Program-made: the position numbers and the translations under genes
The notes under the pieces: model-generated
Databases searched by the model: none
What the model saw: only the letters and a program-made list of their open reading frames with translations
Told to the model about the DNA's origin: nothing
In this document: one piece after another, positions 1-7,985 of the stretch
How positions within the stretch are numbered: the first letter of the stretch is position 1
Layout of the letters: each line of letters starts with the position of its first letter
From: WTFY01 sp965220895
GTDB taxonomy: Bacteria > Pseudomonadota > Gammaproteobacteria > UBA4575
Length of the DNA stretch: 64,000 nt
Direction of reading: 5' to 3'
Assembly: GCA_965220895.1 (NCBI GenBank)
Contig: OZ244850.1
Location: forward strand, 1,860,001 to 1,924,000

Positions 1-783
1 CCAGGCATGGTTGTTGGCCTTGGTGACCGGTTCGCCATGATAGGTAAACACCCGGACAGGGTGTTTGCCCATCTGCTGGCTGAGCACCTGCAGGGCATCC
101 TCGTTCAATGGCACTGGAATGGCTTTGCGGGCCTTGGCCTGATCGGCATGAATCCACGCGCATCGGCGGTTCCTGTCAATTTGTGACCATTCGAGTCGTA
201 CCACATTGGCCTCCCTCAGCCCGGTTGCAAGAGTGAACAGCATCATCGCTGCTAGGTGATCAGGAAGTTCCGACAACAGCCGGTCAGCTTCCTCTCTCGT
301 CAGCCAGCGAATGCGGCGTTTCGGTTCCCGCAGCGTCTTGACATGGGGTGCACGTTCCAGCCAGCCCCATTCGCGCTCGGCGCGCTTGAGAATGGCCCGT
401 ACCACCTCCAGCATCCGATTGACCGTGGCATTGGAAACACCGTCTGATACCCTTGACTGGGTCAAGGCATCCAGAACGTTCCTGTCAATCTCATCCAGAT
501 ATCGTCCATACAGTCCGGCATGAGCCCGGCGCAGATGGTAGATATCGTCCCTCAGGGTGACTTTCTTACCCTGTTTCTCTGTTAGCCAGCGTTCCACCGC
601 TTCTTCCCATTTCCGGCGAGGTTTCTCTCCAAGTTTGGAGGCCCGCCAGCAATCGGCTTTCAGCCGGTCGTGGTATTCCTGCGCTAACCGTTTGTTGGCA
701 GTTTTAGCAGATTTGCATACTCGCTGGCCCCGGGGGGTGGTGAATCGCACCCACCAGATATTGCCGCGTTTGTAAAGTGACAT
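1..783 (-). CDS. Tyrosine site-specific integrase, C-terminus outside window
   Basis: The minus-strand frame starts at ATG 783 and stays open to the window edge, giving 261 residues without the C-terminus. It begins MSLYKRGNIWWVRF, the usual N-terminal arm-binding domain of island integrases. An SAM-like core-binding region follows, then the catalytic domain start, where TGLREANVVRLEWSQID carries the first catalytic Arg. The distal His-x-x-Arg and the nucleophilic Tyr lie beyond position 1 and cannot be checked. The family recombines an island with a tRNA 3' end; the att sites at 40.8 and 42.0 kb fit an attL just left of this gene. It overlaps the upstream small HTH gene by 100 bp, so the two are probably translated from one message. 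Family call is firm; intactness is unknown. Confidence 0.93.
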   Translation of the reverse strand, partial: MSLYKRGNIWWVRFTTPRGQRVCKSAKTANKRLAQEYHDRLKADCWRASKLGEKPRRKWEEAVERWLTEKQGKKVTLRDDIYHLRRAHAGLYGRYLDEIDRNVLDALTQSRVSDGVSNATVNRMLEVVRAILKRAEREWGWLERAPHVKTLREPKRRIRWLTREEADRLLSELPDHLAAMMLFTLATGLREANVVRLEWSQIDRNRRCAWIHADQAKARKAIPVPLNEDALQVLSQQMGKHPVRVFTYHGEPVTKANNHAW

Positions 784-1004
784 GGTGTCTTCTCCTGTGT
801 CCTGTCACTTGGCGGCACTTGCCCATGGACAGGGTAAAGTGATCGCAGGTATTCGGCAAGGTCATCTTCAAGAAAAACCCAGCATTTTCCGGGTTTCGCA
901 CCCAGAATGATTCCTGCCCGCGCCTTTTGGCGCACAACGGCAGGGGACATGTGCAGGAATTCGGCTGCCTCGTTCAGGTCGAGGGTTCGGTGTCGTTGAT
1001 TCAT
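684..1004 (-). CDS. Small helix-turn-helix protein, excisionase-like
   Basis: This 106-residue protein starts at the ATG at 1004; upstream in-frame starts at 1029 and 1097 are possible. Residues about 5-55 read LDLNEAAEFLHMSPAVVRQK followed by RAGIILGAKPGKCWVF, a MerR/Xis-like winged HTH as used by excisionases and small island regulators. The C-terminal ~45 residues are low-complexity and overlap the integrase start, so they may not matter. Sitting directly upstream of int and co-oriented with it suggests a recombination directionality or int-control role. That role is inferred from context only. Confidence 0.65.
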   Translation of the reverse strand: MNQRHRTLDLNEAAEFLHMSPAVVRQKARAGIILGAKPGKCWVFLEDDLAEYLRSLYPVHGQVPPSDRTQEKTPCHFTNAAISGGCDSPPPGASEYANLLKLPTNG

Positions 1005-1080
1005 TGGGTTGCCTGAAAAATGCATCCAACCGGGTTGCTTGCCGGACAGAATGTTATTTGTGCAAAAATACATTAGCACA

Positions 1081-1097
1081 GTGCGAATTATCCGCAC
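1081..1097. promoter_or_regulatory. Inverted repeat upstream of the xis-like/int genes
   Basis: GTGCG, 7 bp, CGCAC forms a perfect dyad, about 80 bp upstream of the small HTH gene start. A wider pair, TTTGTGC at 1057-1063 and GCACAAA at 1094-1100, flanks it. The position suits an operator for the int promoter. The bound protein is unknown; the nearby S24 repressor is a candidate, although its own gene has a different dyad (AGCGAAA). Confidence 0.35.
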
Positions 1098-1246
1098 AAA
1101 AGAAAATGCTTAGCAAAAAGGTAAAAGCCGACTGGAGAGGGCAGCTTTGCGGCGTGGGAAATGACTACGGCGCCGGTTTTCCGGTCTGAAACGGCCGCGA
1201 TCCGGCAGCCTGGGAAGGCATGGGTGGATGTCAGCCCAGGGGGTCT

Positions 1247-1921
1247 TTAGACCTCTTTTCCCTGGTAGATGATGACCCCGCAGACCGTGGCTTTCACGTT
1301 GACCTCGATAATGCGGTCCGGCCAGTCGGGGTTAAGAGCCTTCAGGTATTTTTTGCCTCCCTCGATGATCAGCTGCTTGAAGGTGGCTTCATCGGAGTCA
1401 TCAAGCTGCACCACCACGTACTTGCCATGGTCCGCTGAAACGTTGGGGTCCACATAAATCAGGTCGCCTTCCTGGAATTTCGGCTCCATGCTTGTGCCGC
1501 GCACCCGCAGCACGAAGGTGTCCGGGCTGCTGAGCACCGGACAGGGATACCTGGGCGTGTCCTCGGCGAGGCCCAGGTCCCTGGGGACCTCGTGCCAGTG
1601 GCCGGCCTGCACCCAGGAGATCAGCGGGAAAAACCCCTGCACCTCGGGTCCTTTCTGCACATTGGCGTGCCCGTTCTCCACCTCGTCGGCGGCATGCGGG
1701 GTATCCATCCATCCGGAAGGCTTTCCCATGGCCTTCTCCAGTTTCTCCGCCATCCTGTTGCCGAGGCTCCGGGGTGTGCCTTTCCCGTTCGGGGTCTGGT
1801 GGCGCACCTGGCTCAGGTAGGAGCTGTTGGTGTCGCAGGCACGGGCCAGCCTGGCGGCCGAGCCTGCCTCGGCAATCAGGCGTTCAAGATTTTGCAGGCG
1901 GATCAGGTGAAGTTTTCGCAT
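1247..1921 (-). CDS. CI/LexA-like repressor with S24 autoprotease domain
   Basis: The 224-residue protein has an XRE-type HTH at about 20-45 (GSAARLARACDTNSSYLSQV). An S24 peptidase domain occupies about 95-220. The Ala106-Gly107 cleavage pair sits in WVQAGHW. Ser144 in RGTSMEP and Lys182 in EATFKQL match the catalytic Ser-Lys dyad. Such repressors hold prophages and ICEs silent until RecA filaments trigger self-cleavage during the SOS response. It is divergent from the Cro-like gene at 2018, with a dyad between them at 1946-1973, the classic immunity switch layout. It probably controls the partition/replication genes to the right and possibly its own expression. Family and catalytic residues are seen; the SOS link is family knowledge. 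Confidence 0.92.
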   Translation of the reverse strand: MRKLHLIRLQNLERLIAEAGSAARLARACDTNSSYLSQVRHQTPNGKGTPRSLGNRMAEKLEKAMGKPSGWMDTPHAADEVENGHANVQKGPEVQGFFPLISWVQAGHWHEVPRDLGLAEDTPRYPCPVLSSPDTFVLRVRGTSMEPKFQEGDLIYVDPNVSADHGKYVVVQLDDSDEATFKQLIIEGGKKYLKALNPDWPDRIIEVNVKATVCGVIIYQGKEV

Positions 1922-1945
1922 GGTCTGGGCACCGTACCATTATTT

Positions 1946-1973
1946 AGCGAAAAGATAAACAAATAGTTTCGCT
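1946..1973. promoter_or_regulatory. Putative operator between divergent repressor and Cro-like genes
   Basis: AGCGAAA at 1946-1952 and TTTCGCT at 1967-1973 form a perfect 7-bp dyad with a 14-bp AT-rich spacer. It begins 25 bp upstream of the repressor start and lies 45 bp before the Cro-like start. This placement and symmetry are what a dimeric CI/Cro operator needs. No second copy was noticed nearby. Confidence 0.5.
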
Positions 1974-2017
1974 CCATGCTTGATAGCGCATCGCATGCAG
2001 TGCTAAGGTTTTTGCGC

Positions 2018-2308
2018 ATGGAGCTAAGGGACTTTCTCAGGGCCGCCACGAAAAAAGAACGCGCCGCCATCGCGGTCGCCTGCAACGACTCCGTGCCCTA
2101 CCTGTACCAGATCGCCGGTTATCACCGCTATGCCAGTCCCGTGCTGGCCATGCGGATTGAGCACTATACCCGTGTGGTGGCCCGGCTTTCGGACGGTCGC
2201 CTGCAGCCCGTACCGCGCGAGACCCTGGTGCGTCATCCGGAGATTTTCATCGACTCCGGGACAGGACGTGTCGGCAGAAACCGCGGGGGTGCCCATGCCC
2301 GCTCATGA
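2018..2308 (+). CDS. Cro/YdaS-like HTH regulator
   Basis: A 96-residue protein from ATG 2018; an ATG at 1976 lies upstream but would run close to the operator. The N-terminal 60 residues (MELRDFLRAATKKERAAIAV, then SVPYLYQIAGYHRYASPVLA) resemble YdaS/Cro proteins, which bind DNA as the antirepressor partner of CI-type repressors. It is the first gene rightwards from the immunity region and its end overlaps the ParB start by 14 bp, so it is probably co-transcribed with the replication/partition genes. The Arg/Gly-rich C-terminal ~25 residues are unlike the family and may be a by-product of the overlap. Function is inferred from fold and position. Confidence 0.72.
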   Translation: MELRDFLRAATKKERAAIAVACNDSVPYLYQIAGYHRYASPVLAMRIEHYTRVVARLSDGRLQPVPRETLVRHPEIFIDSGTGRVGRNRGGAHARS

Positions 2309-3872
2309 GGTCCATCCTGGCCCGAGTGTCATCACCCGGGTGGACATCGTCCGCATCCACCCGTACGGGCGCAACCCCAGGCGCCAGCCCAATCCCGAGT
2401 ACCTGCGCATCAAGGACTCGATCCGTGCCGAAGGGCTGGATCAGCCCCTGGTTATCACACAGGCCCCTGGTCATGAGGACTACGTGCTGCACACCGGCGG
2501 CAATACACGCCTGAAGATCCTGAAGGATCTGTTCGAGGAGACCGGGGAGGAGCGGTACGCCCGGGTGGACTGCATCCTGAGGACCTGGACGAAGGAGTCC
2601 AGCGTGCTGCTCGCCCATCTTCGTGAGAACGAGCTGCGCGGCAGCCTGCCTTTCATTGACCGGGCCCTGGCGGTTTTCGAGGCCAAGTCGATGTTTGAGC
2701 ATGAACGTTCAATCGAGAGTCTGTCGCTGCACCGGCTTGAGCGCATCCTCCATGAACAGGGTTTTGGCCTGAGCCGCAGCATGCTTTCCAAGATGAAATA
2801 TGCCGTGGAGGTCTTGTGGCCGGTGATGCCCAGGGCCCTGGGTGGCGGCCTGGGCCGTCCGCAGGTGGAGCGGATCCGGGCCCTGGACCGCGCAGCCTGC
2901 GCGGTGTGGCTGCACCTGGAGGCGGGCGATGAGGACCAGTTCAACCAGGTCTTCGGCCAGTTATGCCAGCGTTACGATGATGCGGAGTGGGACATCCAGT
3001 TGCTTCGCACGGCCCTGGAGAACGAGCTGGCTGGTGAGTCCGACCTCAATCCGCGTGTGATCTATTTTGTGCTGGAGGCCTGTCTTGCAGGTAAGTCGAT
3101 AGACAGGCTGATCGACCGCGCGCAGGCCTGCGTGGTGGAGGATGCTGAGTTTGATGCCAGGCTCGATGCCGAACGGGAGGCCGGTTCGGAAACCGGAAAC
3201 GATCCGGTGCGCGGGGATGCAAGCGGCATGCAATCCCCCGGCCCATGGGCAGGGGAGTCGGCGGGCGAACCTGCCGGCCCACTTGGAAATGGCTCGGCTG
3301 CGAGCGTTGCCGGGCTGAACGGTGCGGACCACGGCAGTCATCCGGTGATCGAGGCCCCCGGAGCCGATGGCGAATCCGGACAGCTGTCTGGAAGTGGCCT
3401 TGAGTACCTTCGCGCCTGCCATTATGAGTGTGCGCAGCGCCTGGCACGGCATCATGGCCTGGAGGACCGGCTCATCGCCCTGCCGGAGCAGGGGCTGGGA
3501 TTCCTGCTGACCGGTTTCCCGCGCAGGGAGTTGTCCGGGGCATCGGATGCCCGGTCCTGGCACCGGGTGTCTTCGGTGTGGTGGCACCTTGCAGCCTGCT
3601 GCGAAATCACGGCCGCCCCTGCATCCTGTGTGCTGGCGCACCTGGACGAGGGTTCGGGGTTGTACGAGGCCCTGGCCAGCCGGGATCCCGGGCTTTTCCA
3701 TGCGCGGGTGTGGACCCCGGAGCCTGTTGAGCTGCTCCTTGCGGTCAGCCAGGAGATGGGCGAGCGTGACTGGCACCTGCTGGTCACGATGATCGCGACC
3801 TACCGCCTGCTCAAGGCGCATGCCCGGGAGACCGGGCAGGCGCTGTGGGGGCCGCAGGACGGGCGGGAGTAA
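2295..3872 (+). CDS. parB: ParB-family partition protein of PFGI-1-class ICE
   Basis: The 525-residue form starts at ATG 2295, preceded by a GGGGGTG purine run; a GTG at 2268 is an alternative. The N-terminal ParB/Sulfiredoxin-like domain (about 10-130) shows YGRNPRRQPNPEYLRIKDSI, then HTGGNTRLKIL in place of the GERR box, then LRENELRGSLPFIDRA. A KorB-like HTH follows near 150-180 (GLSRSMLSKMKYAVEVL). The second half is acidic and Gly/Ala-rich, then a helical tail. This is the ICE ParB type (TIGR03764 by recognition), thought to stabilise the excised circular form. No ParA partner is visible in the window. It ends TAATG with the next gene, implying translational coupling. Confidence 0.88.
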   Translation: MPAHEVHPGPSVITRVDIVRIHPYGRNPRRQPNPEYLRIKDSIRAEGLDQPLVITQAPGHEDYVLHTGGNTRLKILKDLFEETGEERYARVDCILRTWTKESSVLLAHLRENELRGSLPFIDRALAVFEAKSMFEHERSIESLSLHRLERILHEQGFGLSRSMLSKMKYAVEVLWPVMPRALGGGLGRPQVERIRALDRAACAVWLHLEAGDEDQFNQVFGQLCQRYDDAEWDIQLLRTALENELAGESDLNPRVIYFVLEACLAGKSIDRLIDRAQACVVEDAEFDARLDAEREAGSETGNDPVRGDASGMQSPGPWAGESAGEPAGPLGNGSAASVAGLNGADHGSHPVIEAPGADGESGQLSGSGLEYLRACHYECAQRLARHHGLEDRLIALPEQGLGFLLTGFPRRELSGASDARSWHRVSSVWWHLAACCEITAAPASCVLAHLDEGSGLYEALASRDPGLFHARVWTPEPVELLLAVSQEMGERDWHLLVTMIATYRLLKAHARETGQALWGPQDGRE

Positions 3873-4462
3873 TGCCTGCGAGCAAGGAGGCAGAACTCAC
3901 GACGGCCGTATTGCTGTATGTGATGCGGTGTCTGGACGAGGGGGACCAGCAGGCGCTTCGCGTCATGAATTTCGGGCCGGAGGAGATCGAGGCGCTGGGG
4001 GACATGAGCCTCGCCGACCTGCAGGGCGCCGATGCGCTTCGCATTCACTGCCTGCGGCTTCGCCTGGACCGGGCCGTGTTCTGGCCGATGCTCGATCATC
4101 TCCAAAGCCGGCAGGCCTCGAGGACCGTGATGCGCGAGCTGATCGCGGCCGATGCGCCGCTGCCGATGATGCAGCAGCTGTTCGGCATGAGTTCGCGCGA
4201 GTACACGCGCTGGCGAAGGCTGCTTTTGCTGGCCCCCTCGGCGGGGCGTCCTGCCGAACCCTCGGAGGCGGACACCCATACCCTGTGGAAGGCCTGGCAG
4301 GAGCACGGGCAGGCCGGGGAGAAGAAATCCCTGGCCGGCGCGGACTACCTGGCGCTTCACCAAAAGACGTCCATCGGTCTTCGCACGCTGTGGACCCTCG
4401 TGCGCCACTGGGAGGAGTACGGGGGAGAGGTTCCCGAACGGGCCGCCGGACATGGTGCATGA
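3872..4462 (+). CDS. DUF2857-family ICE replication-module protein
   Basis: A 196-residue protein whose ATG shares its A with the ParB stop (TAATG). The sequence ADLQGADALRIHCLRLRLDR and the later PMMQQLFGMSSREYTRWRRL fit DUF2857 proteins, found between parB and the STY4528-type replication gene in GI-type ICEs. The middle stretch looks HTH-like. Its biochemical activity is not established in the family. Overlap with both neighbours (1 bp and 11 bp) places it in one operon. Confidence rests on order plus sequence resemblance. Confidence 0.75.
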   Translation: MPASKEAELTTAVLLYVMRCLDEGDQQALRVMNFGPEEIEALGDMSLADLQGADALRIHCLRLRLDRAVFWPMLDHLQSRQASRTVMRELIAADAPLPMMQQLFGMSSREYTRWRRLLLLAPSAGRPAEPSEADTHTLWKAWQEHGQAGEKKSLAGADYLALHQKTSIGLRTLWTLVRHWEEYGGEVPERAAGHGA

Positions 4463-4901
4463 AAGCGGTGGGCTGAGCCCGCAAGCTGCGGCCCTGGTTG
4501 CCCGGATCAGGGCGGAGCTCACGGATCTCTGCAAGACGTTTGACAAGGCACTGCCCGGTGCCCTGCTGTTCATGGATGACGGCCAGCCGGCCATTCCGGG
4601 CAGGGTGATCCTGGACCCGGCGCTCGATCCGACGGACAAGCTGGTCTGGATGCTCCTGGCGATGCAGCTCCGCAACATGGGGGGCTGCAGTGTCTTCCCG
4701 GACCACGAGACCCTCGCCGGTCGCGCCAATGTGCCCTGCGCCTCCAGTGTCGCCCGGGCGGTCGACACCCTGCGCCTTTTGCGCTGGCTGACCAAATGCA
4801 CTTCAGTGCAGCCGGAAAGCGGGGGGTATGCGGGCAGCCTTCACGTGCTGCACAGCAAGCCCCTGGCGCGGGCCGACACCGCTCATCTCGACCAGGCTTA
4901 A
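4452..4901 (+). CDS. STY4528-like island replication protein, 3'-truncated
   Basis: This 149-residue frame matches the N-terminal part of the STY4528 pathogenicity-island replication family: VILDPALDPTDKLVWMLLAM, then a winged-HTH (VFPDHETLAGRANVPCASSV, ARAVDTLRLLRWLTKC), then LHVLHSKPLARADTAHLDQA. Family members continue for some 250 further residues; here a stop follows at once and the DNA changes to lower-GC cargo. The gene therefore appears cut at about 4885-4901 by insertion or deletion. It probably no longer supports island replication. A recent nonsense mutation is excluded only if the missing C-terminal part cannot be found further on, and I see no trace of it. Confidence 0.72.
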   Translation: MVHESGGLSPQAAALVARIRAELTDLCKTFDKALPGALLFMDDGQPAIPGRVILDPALDPTDKLVWMLLAMQLRNMGGCSVFPDHETLAGRANVPCASSVARAVDTLRLLRWLTKCTSVQPESGGYAGSLHVLHSKPLARADTAHLDQA

Positions 4902-5742
4902 TGCGAGGCGGAACGAACCCCAAGGCAAGTTCTTGGTCAGAGAACAGCAAACCAGCCAAGTTGAGTTTTCCGCGTTGGTGGTCCACCCAAAAGGAGTATG
5001 TCTTCACGGTCAGATGCCCCGCGAGGTCGTCCATAAACCTCCAGAACAGTTGTTGTTGGTTGTTGCCCACATTGTAGACGAACAGGCATGCAATCCCCGG
5101 TTGGCCGCTGCCGACGTATCGTTCAAGCGCATGTGCCAAACGATCCAAATCCGAGCGATGCAAATTCGCATCATCATCGCCGCTGACTTCCGTGTAGGTT
5201 ATCGGGTCCATCGAAAACAGCCAGGGCGCATCCAGATGGTCCGGGCAGCTCAATGCACCGTCCGGACCCAGCTGCTTGCGCCATGACGAGCGAGCGACAA
5301 CGATTTCCGAACCTGCCCAAGCCGCCGCAAGTTCCTTGTGCTTGGTTGGGTCCCGTTCTGCGATACCGCCGGACAACCGGTCCGTTCCAATGACCACCCG
5401 CAACAGTTCCGCAGAGTTGGGGTAGCGCTTTCCGATCTTCAACTCATCGAACAGATTTGCAATGCTGGGCCGGTACGCCTGCAACCTCCATGACGCGCGG
5501 TACGCCTTCACAATCTCCCGTTCACCATATTTGGGTTCGCTGGCAGCCTCGCACAGCGCACCGTAAAGGAGACAGGGGGCATTGCCGCTGGGTTTGCCGA
5601 TCTGCTCGAACGGTTCCATGCCATGCGTCAGCACGACGTGGAGCTTGCTGTCGGGGGCGGTCTGCGCAAGACGCGCCGCCGCCTCGACTTCCACGCAATG
5701 CTGTAGGTAATTTCCGTCGTTACCTTTTGCCAAGGGAGACAT
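4570..5742 (-). CDS. Uncharacterised cargo protein starting MSPLAKGNDGNYLQHC
   Basis: The frame from ATG 5742 encodes 390 residues, but only the first ~280 look like native protein. From about 4905 leftwards it is antisense to the replication gene and reads as Arg/Pro/Gly-rich shadow. The native part starts LAKGNDGNYLQHCVEVEA and includes LHVVLTHGMEPFEQIGKP, SLDPITY-like MDPITYTEVSGDDDANLH and IACLFVYNVGNNQQQLFWRF. I do not recognise the family; a Rossmann-like alpha/beta fold is possible from alternating strand/helix patterns. It is the last of four minus-strand cargo genes (with the 6642 gene, mntA and hepT). The stop is borrowed from the neighbouring sequence, so the original C-terminus may be altered. 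Confidence 0.55.
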   Translation of the reverse strand: MSPLAKGNDGNYLQHCVEVEAAARLAQTAPDSKLHVVLTHGMEPFEQIGKPSGNAPCLLYGALCEAASEPKYGEREIVKAYRASWRLQAYRPSIANLFDELKIGKRYPNSAELLRVVIGTDRLSGGIAERDPTKHKELAAAWAGSEIVVARSSWRKQLGPDGALSCPDHLDAPWLFSMDPITYTEVSGDDDANLHRSDLDRLAHALERYVGSGQPGIACLFVYNVGNNQQQLFWRFMDDLAGHLTVKTYSFWVDHQRGKLNLAGLLFSDQELALGFVPPRIKPGRDERCRPAPGACCAAREGCPHTPRFPAALKCIWSASAKGAGCRPPGRHWRRRAHWRDRRGSRGPGRHCSPPCCGAASPGASRPACPSDRAPGPGSPCPEWPAGRHP

Positions 5743-5882
5743 CTCCGCTGGGCCTGACAGGGCCGTGCCGTTGACTGTACCTCGACTTCTGCCTGATCGT
5801 TTCCGCCACCCGCTCTGCGGCATGGCTCAGGGTCGCGTCGTCCAGCTGTTCCGCAAGCGCAGACGGCGTATCTCGCCTGGCA

Positions 5883-6239
5883 CTATTTCTCTTGGGATTC
5901 CAATTCATCAAGCAATGCCTGTACGACACTGCGAAGTTGCTGCAGGTGACTGCTTGCATACGTCCAGACCCGTCTTGATGATACATGTTCGTACCCATGG
6001 GCCAGCAGGTTTCGGAAGTCGATGATCTCGCGCATTCTGGGAATACGTTCAGCCAGGTCCGGATCATTCTGGTGCAGACGGTTCAGCGCCTCGCCAATGA
6101 TCTCAAACTTGCGTTCAACTGCACTTTGCGCCATCGAATCGGCGGCAAAGGCATCCATGTCCATGCCTTCTGTAAAGTGTTCAATATCGGCACCTGCCTG
6201 GTCGATATCCGTCAGCAATACGCGAGCGTCATGGCGCAT
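5883..6239 (-). CDS. hepT: HEPN-domain RNase toxin HepT (DUF86)
   Basis: A 118-residue protein from ATG 6239 (an ATG at 6272 is in frame but lies deeper in mntA). The HEPN signature R-x4-H-x-Y is intact: Arg76, His81 and Tyr83 in FRNLLAHGY. In MntA/HepT systems this forms the RNase site, and the Tyr is AMPylated by the antitoxin. The upstream KFEIIGEALNRL helix is also typical. The gene overlaps mntA by 11 bp, the standard operon layout. A cargo toxin-antitoxin such as this can stabilise the island or act in phage defence. Confidence 0.9.
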   Translation of the reverse strand: MRHDARVLLTDIDQAGADIEHFTEGMDMDAFAADSMAQSAVERKFEIIGEALNRLHQNDPDLAERIPRMREIIDFRNLLAHGYEHVSSRRVWTYASSHLQQLRSVVQALLDELESQEK

Positions 6240-6540
6240 AGACAAGTTCGCGTGACTGGTTGATGGAAGCACTCAAATATGGGTTGCGGAACTCGTGGTT
6301 TTCGACAAGGTCGACAGGGCGCCCCAAAGTTTTGCGCAACTCCCTAGCGAGACCAAAGTACTGTTCAAAAGGTGGCAGGTTGCTGTCGGGATCGAACTCG
6401 ACTAGGAAGTCGGCGTCGCTCGTATCGGGATCAAAATCTGTAGCGCGCGCAGCGGAGCCAAAAATCTCAAGGCGCACGACATCGTATCGTCGGCACAGTT
6501 CGGCCAACTCCTCTTTCTTTTCAGCAATGAACGCATGCAT
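6229..6540 (-). CDS. mntA: MntA minimal nucleotidyltransferase antitoxin
   Basis: The 103-residue form starts at ATG 6540; an ATG at 6585 is also in frame. The nucleotidyltransferase motif is clear: Gly28-Ser29 in LEIFGSAARATDF, then Ser41-Asp42-Ala43-Asp44 in TSDADFLVEF, with a third acidic residue at Asp77 in GRPVDLVE. MntA adds AMP to HepT and silences it. Overlap with hepT and the shared low-GC composition support a single transferred module. Confidence 0.9.
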   Translation of the reverse strand: MHAFIAEKKEELAELCRRYDVVRLEIFGSAARATDFDPDTSDADFLVEFDPDSNLPPFEQYFGLARELRKTLGRPVDLVENHEFRNPYLSASINQSRELVYAP

Positions 6541-6641
6541 ACCCAATTCTCCTATATTGGCAGTGGGAGACACAAGATACCGCAATAGTGCCTGTGCTAA
6601 AGGGGATTATGCAGCAAAATCCACAATCCAGCATGTGAAGA

Positions 6642-7322
6642 TCACCAGCCCTGCGGATTGTACTGAATGAAGTAAATAGAATTTTCTTGCGGCGGTGCTC
6701 TTACTTCCAATTCATGGGGTCGGATAGGGGTTTTCTTGTTGGCTCGGACAGCGCACAAAAGACGTATTGCTATGTCCACGATGAGACATTTCCACGAGAG
6801 AGTAAAATCCGCCGTCTCTATGTTGGGAGTGATGGCAAACGACATGGATTTCATGTCTTGGTTGATGATGTGCGAACCTTCTTTTCCTGCCAGAGCTTTG
6901 ATAGCGTTTCGCAATTCCACCTTGTTTAACTTCTGACCCAGGTAAACACTTGTCGTGCTTAGCCATTTATGCAACGGTATCAAAGAGTCTCTTTTCGCCC
7001 CGTGGTATATCAAGTCTTGAAGACTCAGAACGTTCTTTCCATCCATCGGCAGACATGGGCAAGCGACGTTGTTTGATTTTCGAAACCCATTTAGAAACGG
7101 TCGCTTCACCCCTGTAAACCGCATAGCATATAAGCATTTGTAATTCGAGTTCTTGTCGAAGGAACGGACAGCGTTTTCGTCCGCTAGCAATTTCCTTAGT
7201 TCCGTCAGTATCGGAGAATACAAAACAATTTCGCCTGAGCAAAAGCTGGCGACCAATGCTTCTAAAGTGGACAAGGATTCGTCCACTCGGTTTTCCAAAT
7301 TGCGTTTCATTGAAGGTTTCAT
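6642..7322 (-). CDS. Hypothetical cargo protein, probably helical
   Basis: About 226 residues from the ATG at 7322, preceded at 12 bp by AAGGA; the open frame extends upstream to 7475. It has Leu-rich helical segments (DESLSTLEALVASFCSGEIV, LIYHGAKRDSLIPLHKWLST) and a middle segment KLNKVELRNAIKALAGKEGS. No catalytic motif is evident and I do not recognise the family. It lies 102 bp upstream of mntA on the same strand, so it could belong to that transcript. AT-richer than the island backbone. It may itself be a fragment. Confidence 0.45.
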   Translation of the reverse strand: MKPSMKRNLENRVDESLSTLEALVASFCSGEIVLYSPILTELRKLLADENAVRSFDKNSNYKCLYAMRFTGVKRPFLNGFRKSNNVACPCLPMDGKNVLSLQDLIYHGAKRDSLIPLHKWLSTTSVYLGQKLNKVELRNAIKALAGKEGSHIINQDMKSMSFAITPNIETADFTLSWKCLIVDIAIRLLCAVRANKKTPIRPHELEVRAPPQENSIYFIQYNPQGW

Positions 7323-7985
7323 AGGCTGCACAAGGTCCTTCGCCACAATCAAAGTCAAGGGAGTGTGCCGGGAACCCTGGCATTCTAGCCGCATTGCAGA
7401 TTCTGCTACACAATTCCCAAGTAATTCATAGCTCCAAAGACTTGGTACATATGCAGAGGCTTGAAAGGATTGCACCTACTTTTATAGCTATTCTTGAAAA
7501 TGCCGGATTGTAAAACCCGTATAAGTTTCCAATAAACCCTTGCCACCATAGAGGCTGTCTAGCACAGTTTGAAGCTCTATAGCAGCGGAGAAGCGACCGA
7601 TACGTGGCTGACAGTGGGCCTGGTTCGGGTCGATAGTTAAGGAGTGCGACAGGCTGTGTGCTGATGCACAGGCGCAGGAAACACCCTTCTACAATGCCGT
7701 GCCGGGATACGCCTGGGTTGTAACGAATCCGCTTTCAGCATGACTGGATGGCCTCCCTGCAGACCGATCCGGGCATCACGCAAAAAATTAGATCAGACAG
7801 TCCCGATGGGAGAGGCAGTTTTTATGTAAGGGAGCTACAGTGTATTGACGGCAGGTTGCCATGCACTCGACGCAGGCGATGTAGGACAGCTAGTGGAATA
7901 GGAATAAGCTGCGAGCAACGCGCAGAGACCTAAAACTACTTCACCTGCTGAATAGATTTTCCCTCGTCAAATCCGGCTGATTCCA
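7323..7985. other. Non-coding stretch at the junction of cargo and T4SS operon
   Basis: About 660 bp in which I find no credible gene. Short open frames (for example 7748-7933) lack a ribosome site and a protein-like composition. By comparison with GI-type ICEs, this is where ssb, topB, pilL, the coupling-protein traD and related genes would lie between the replication genes and the T4SS block. They are absent, so the stretch probably marks an old deletion. It should contain the promoter for the plus-strand operon; no clear -35/-10 pair was identified. Confidence 0.5.

Noticed and set aside
2130..2294. A 55-residue upstream extension of ParB
   Set aside because: It overlaps the Cro-like gene and reads Trp/Cys/Pro-rich; ParB homology begins only after ATG 2295 or GTG 2268.
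7748..7933. A 61-residue open frame in the gap before the T4SS operon
   Set aside because: No ribosome site, Arg/Cys-rich composition, no family resemblance.
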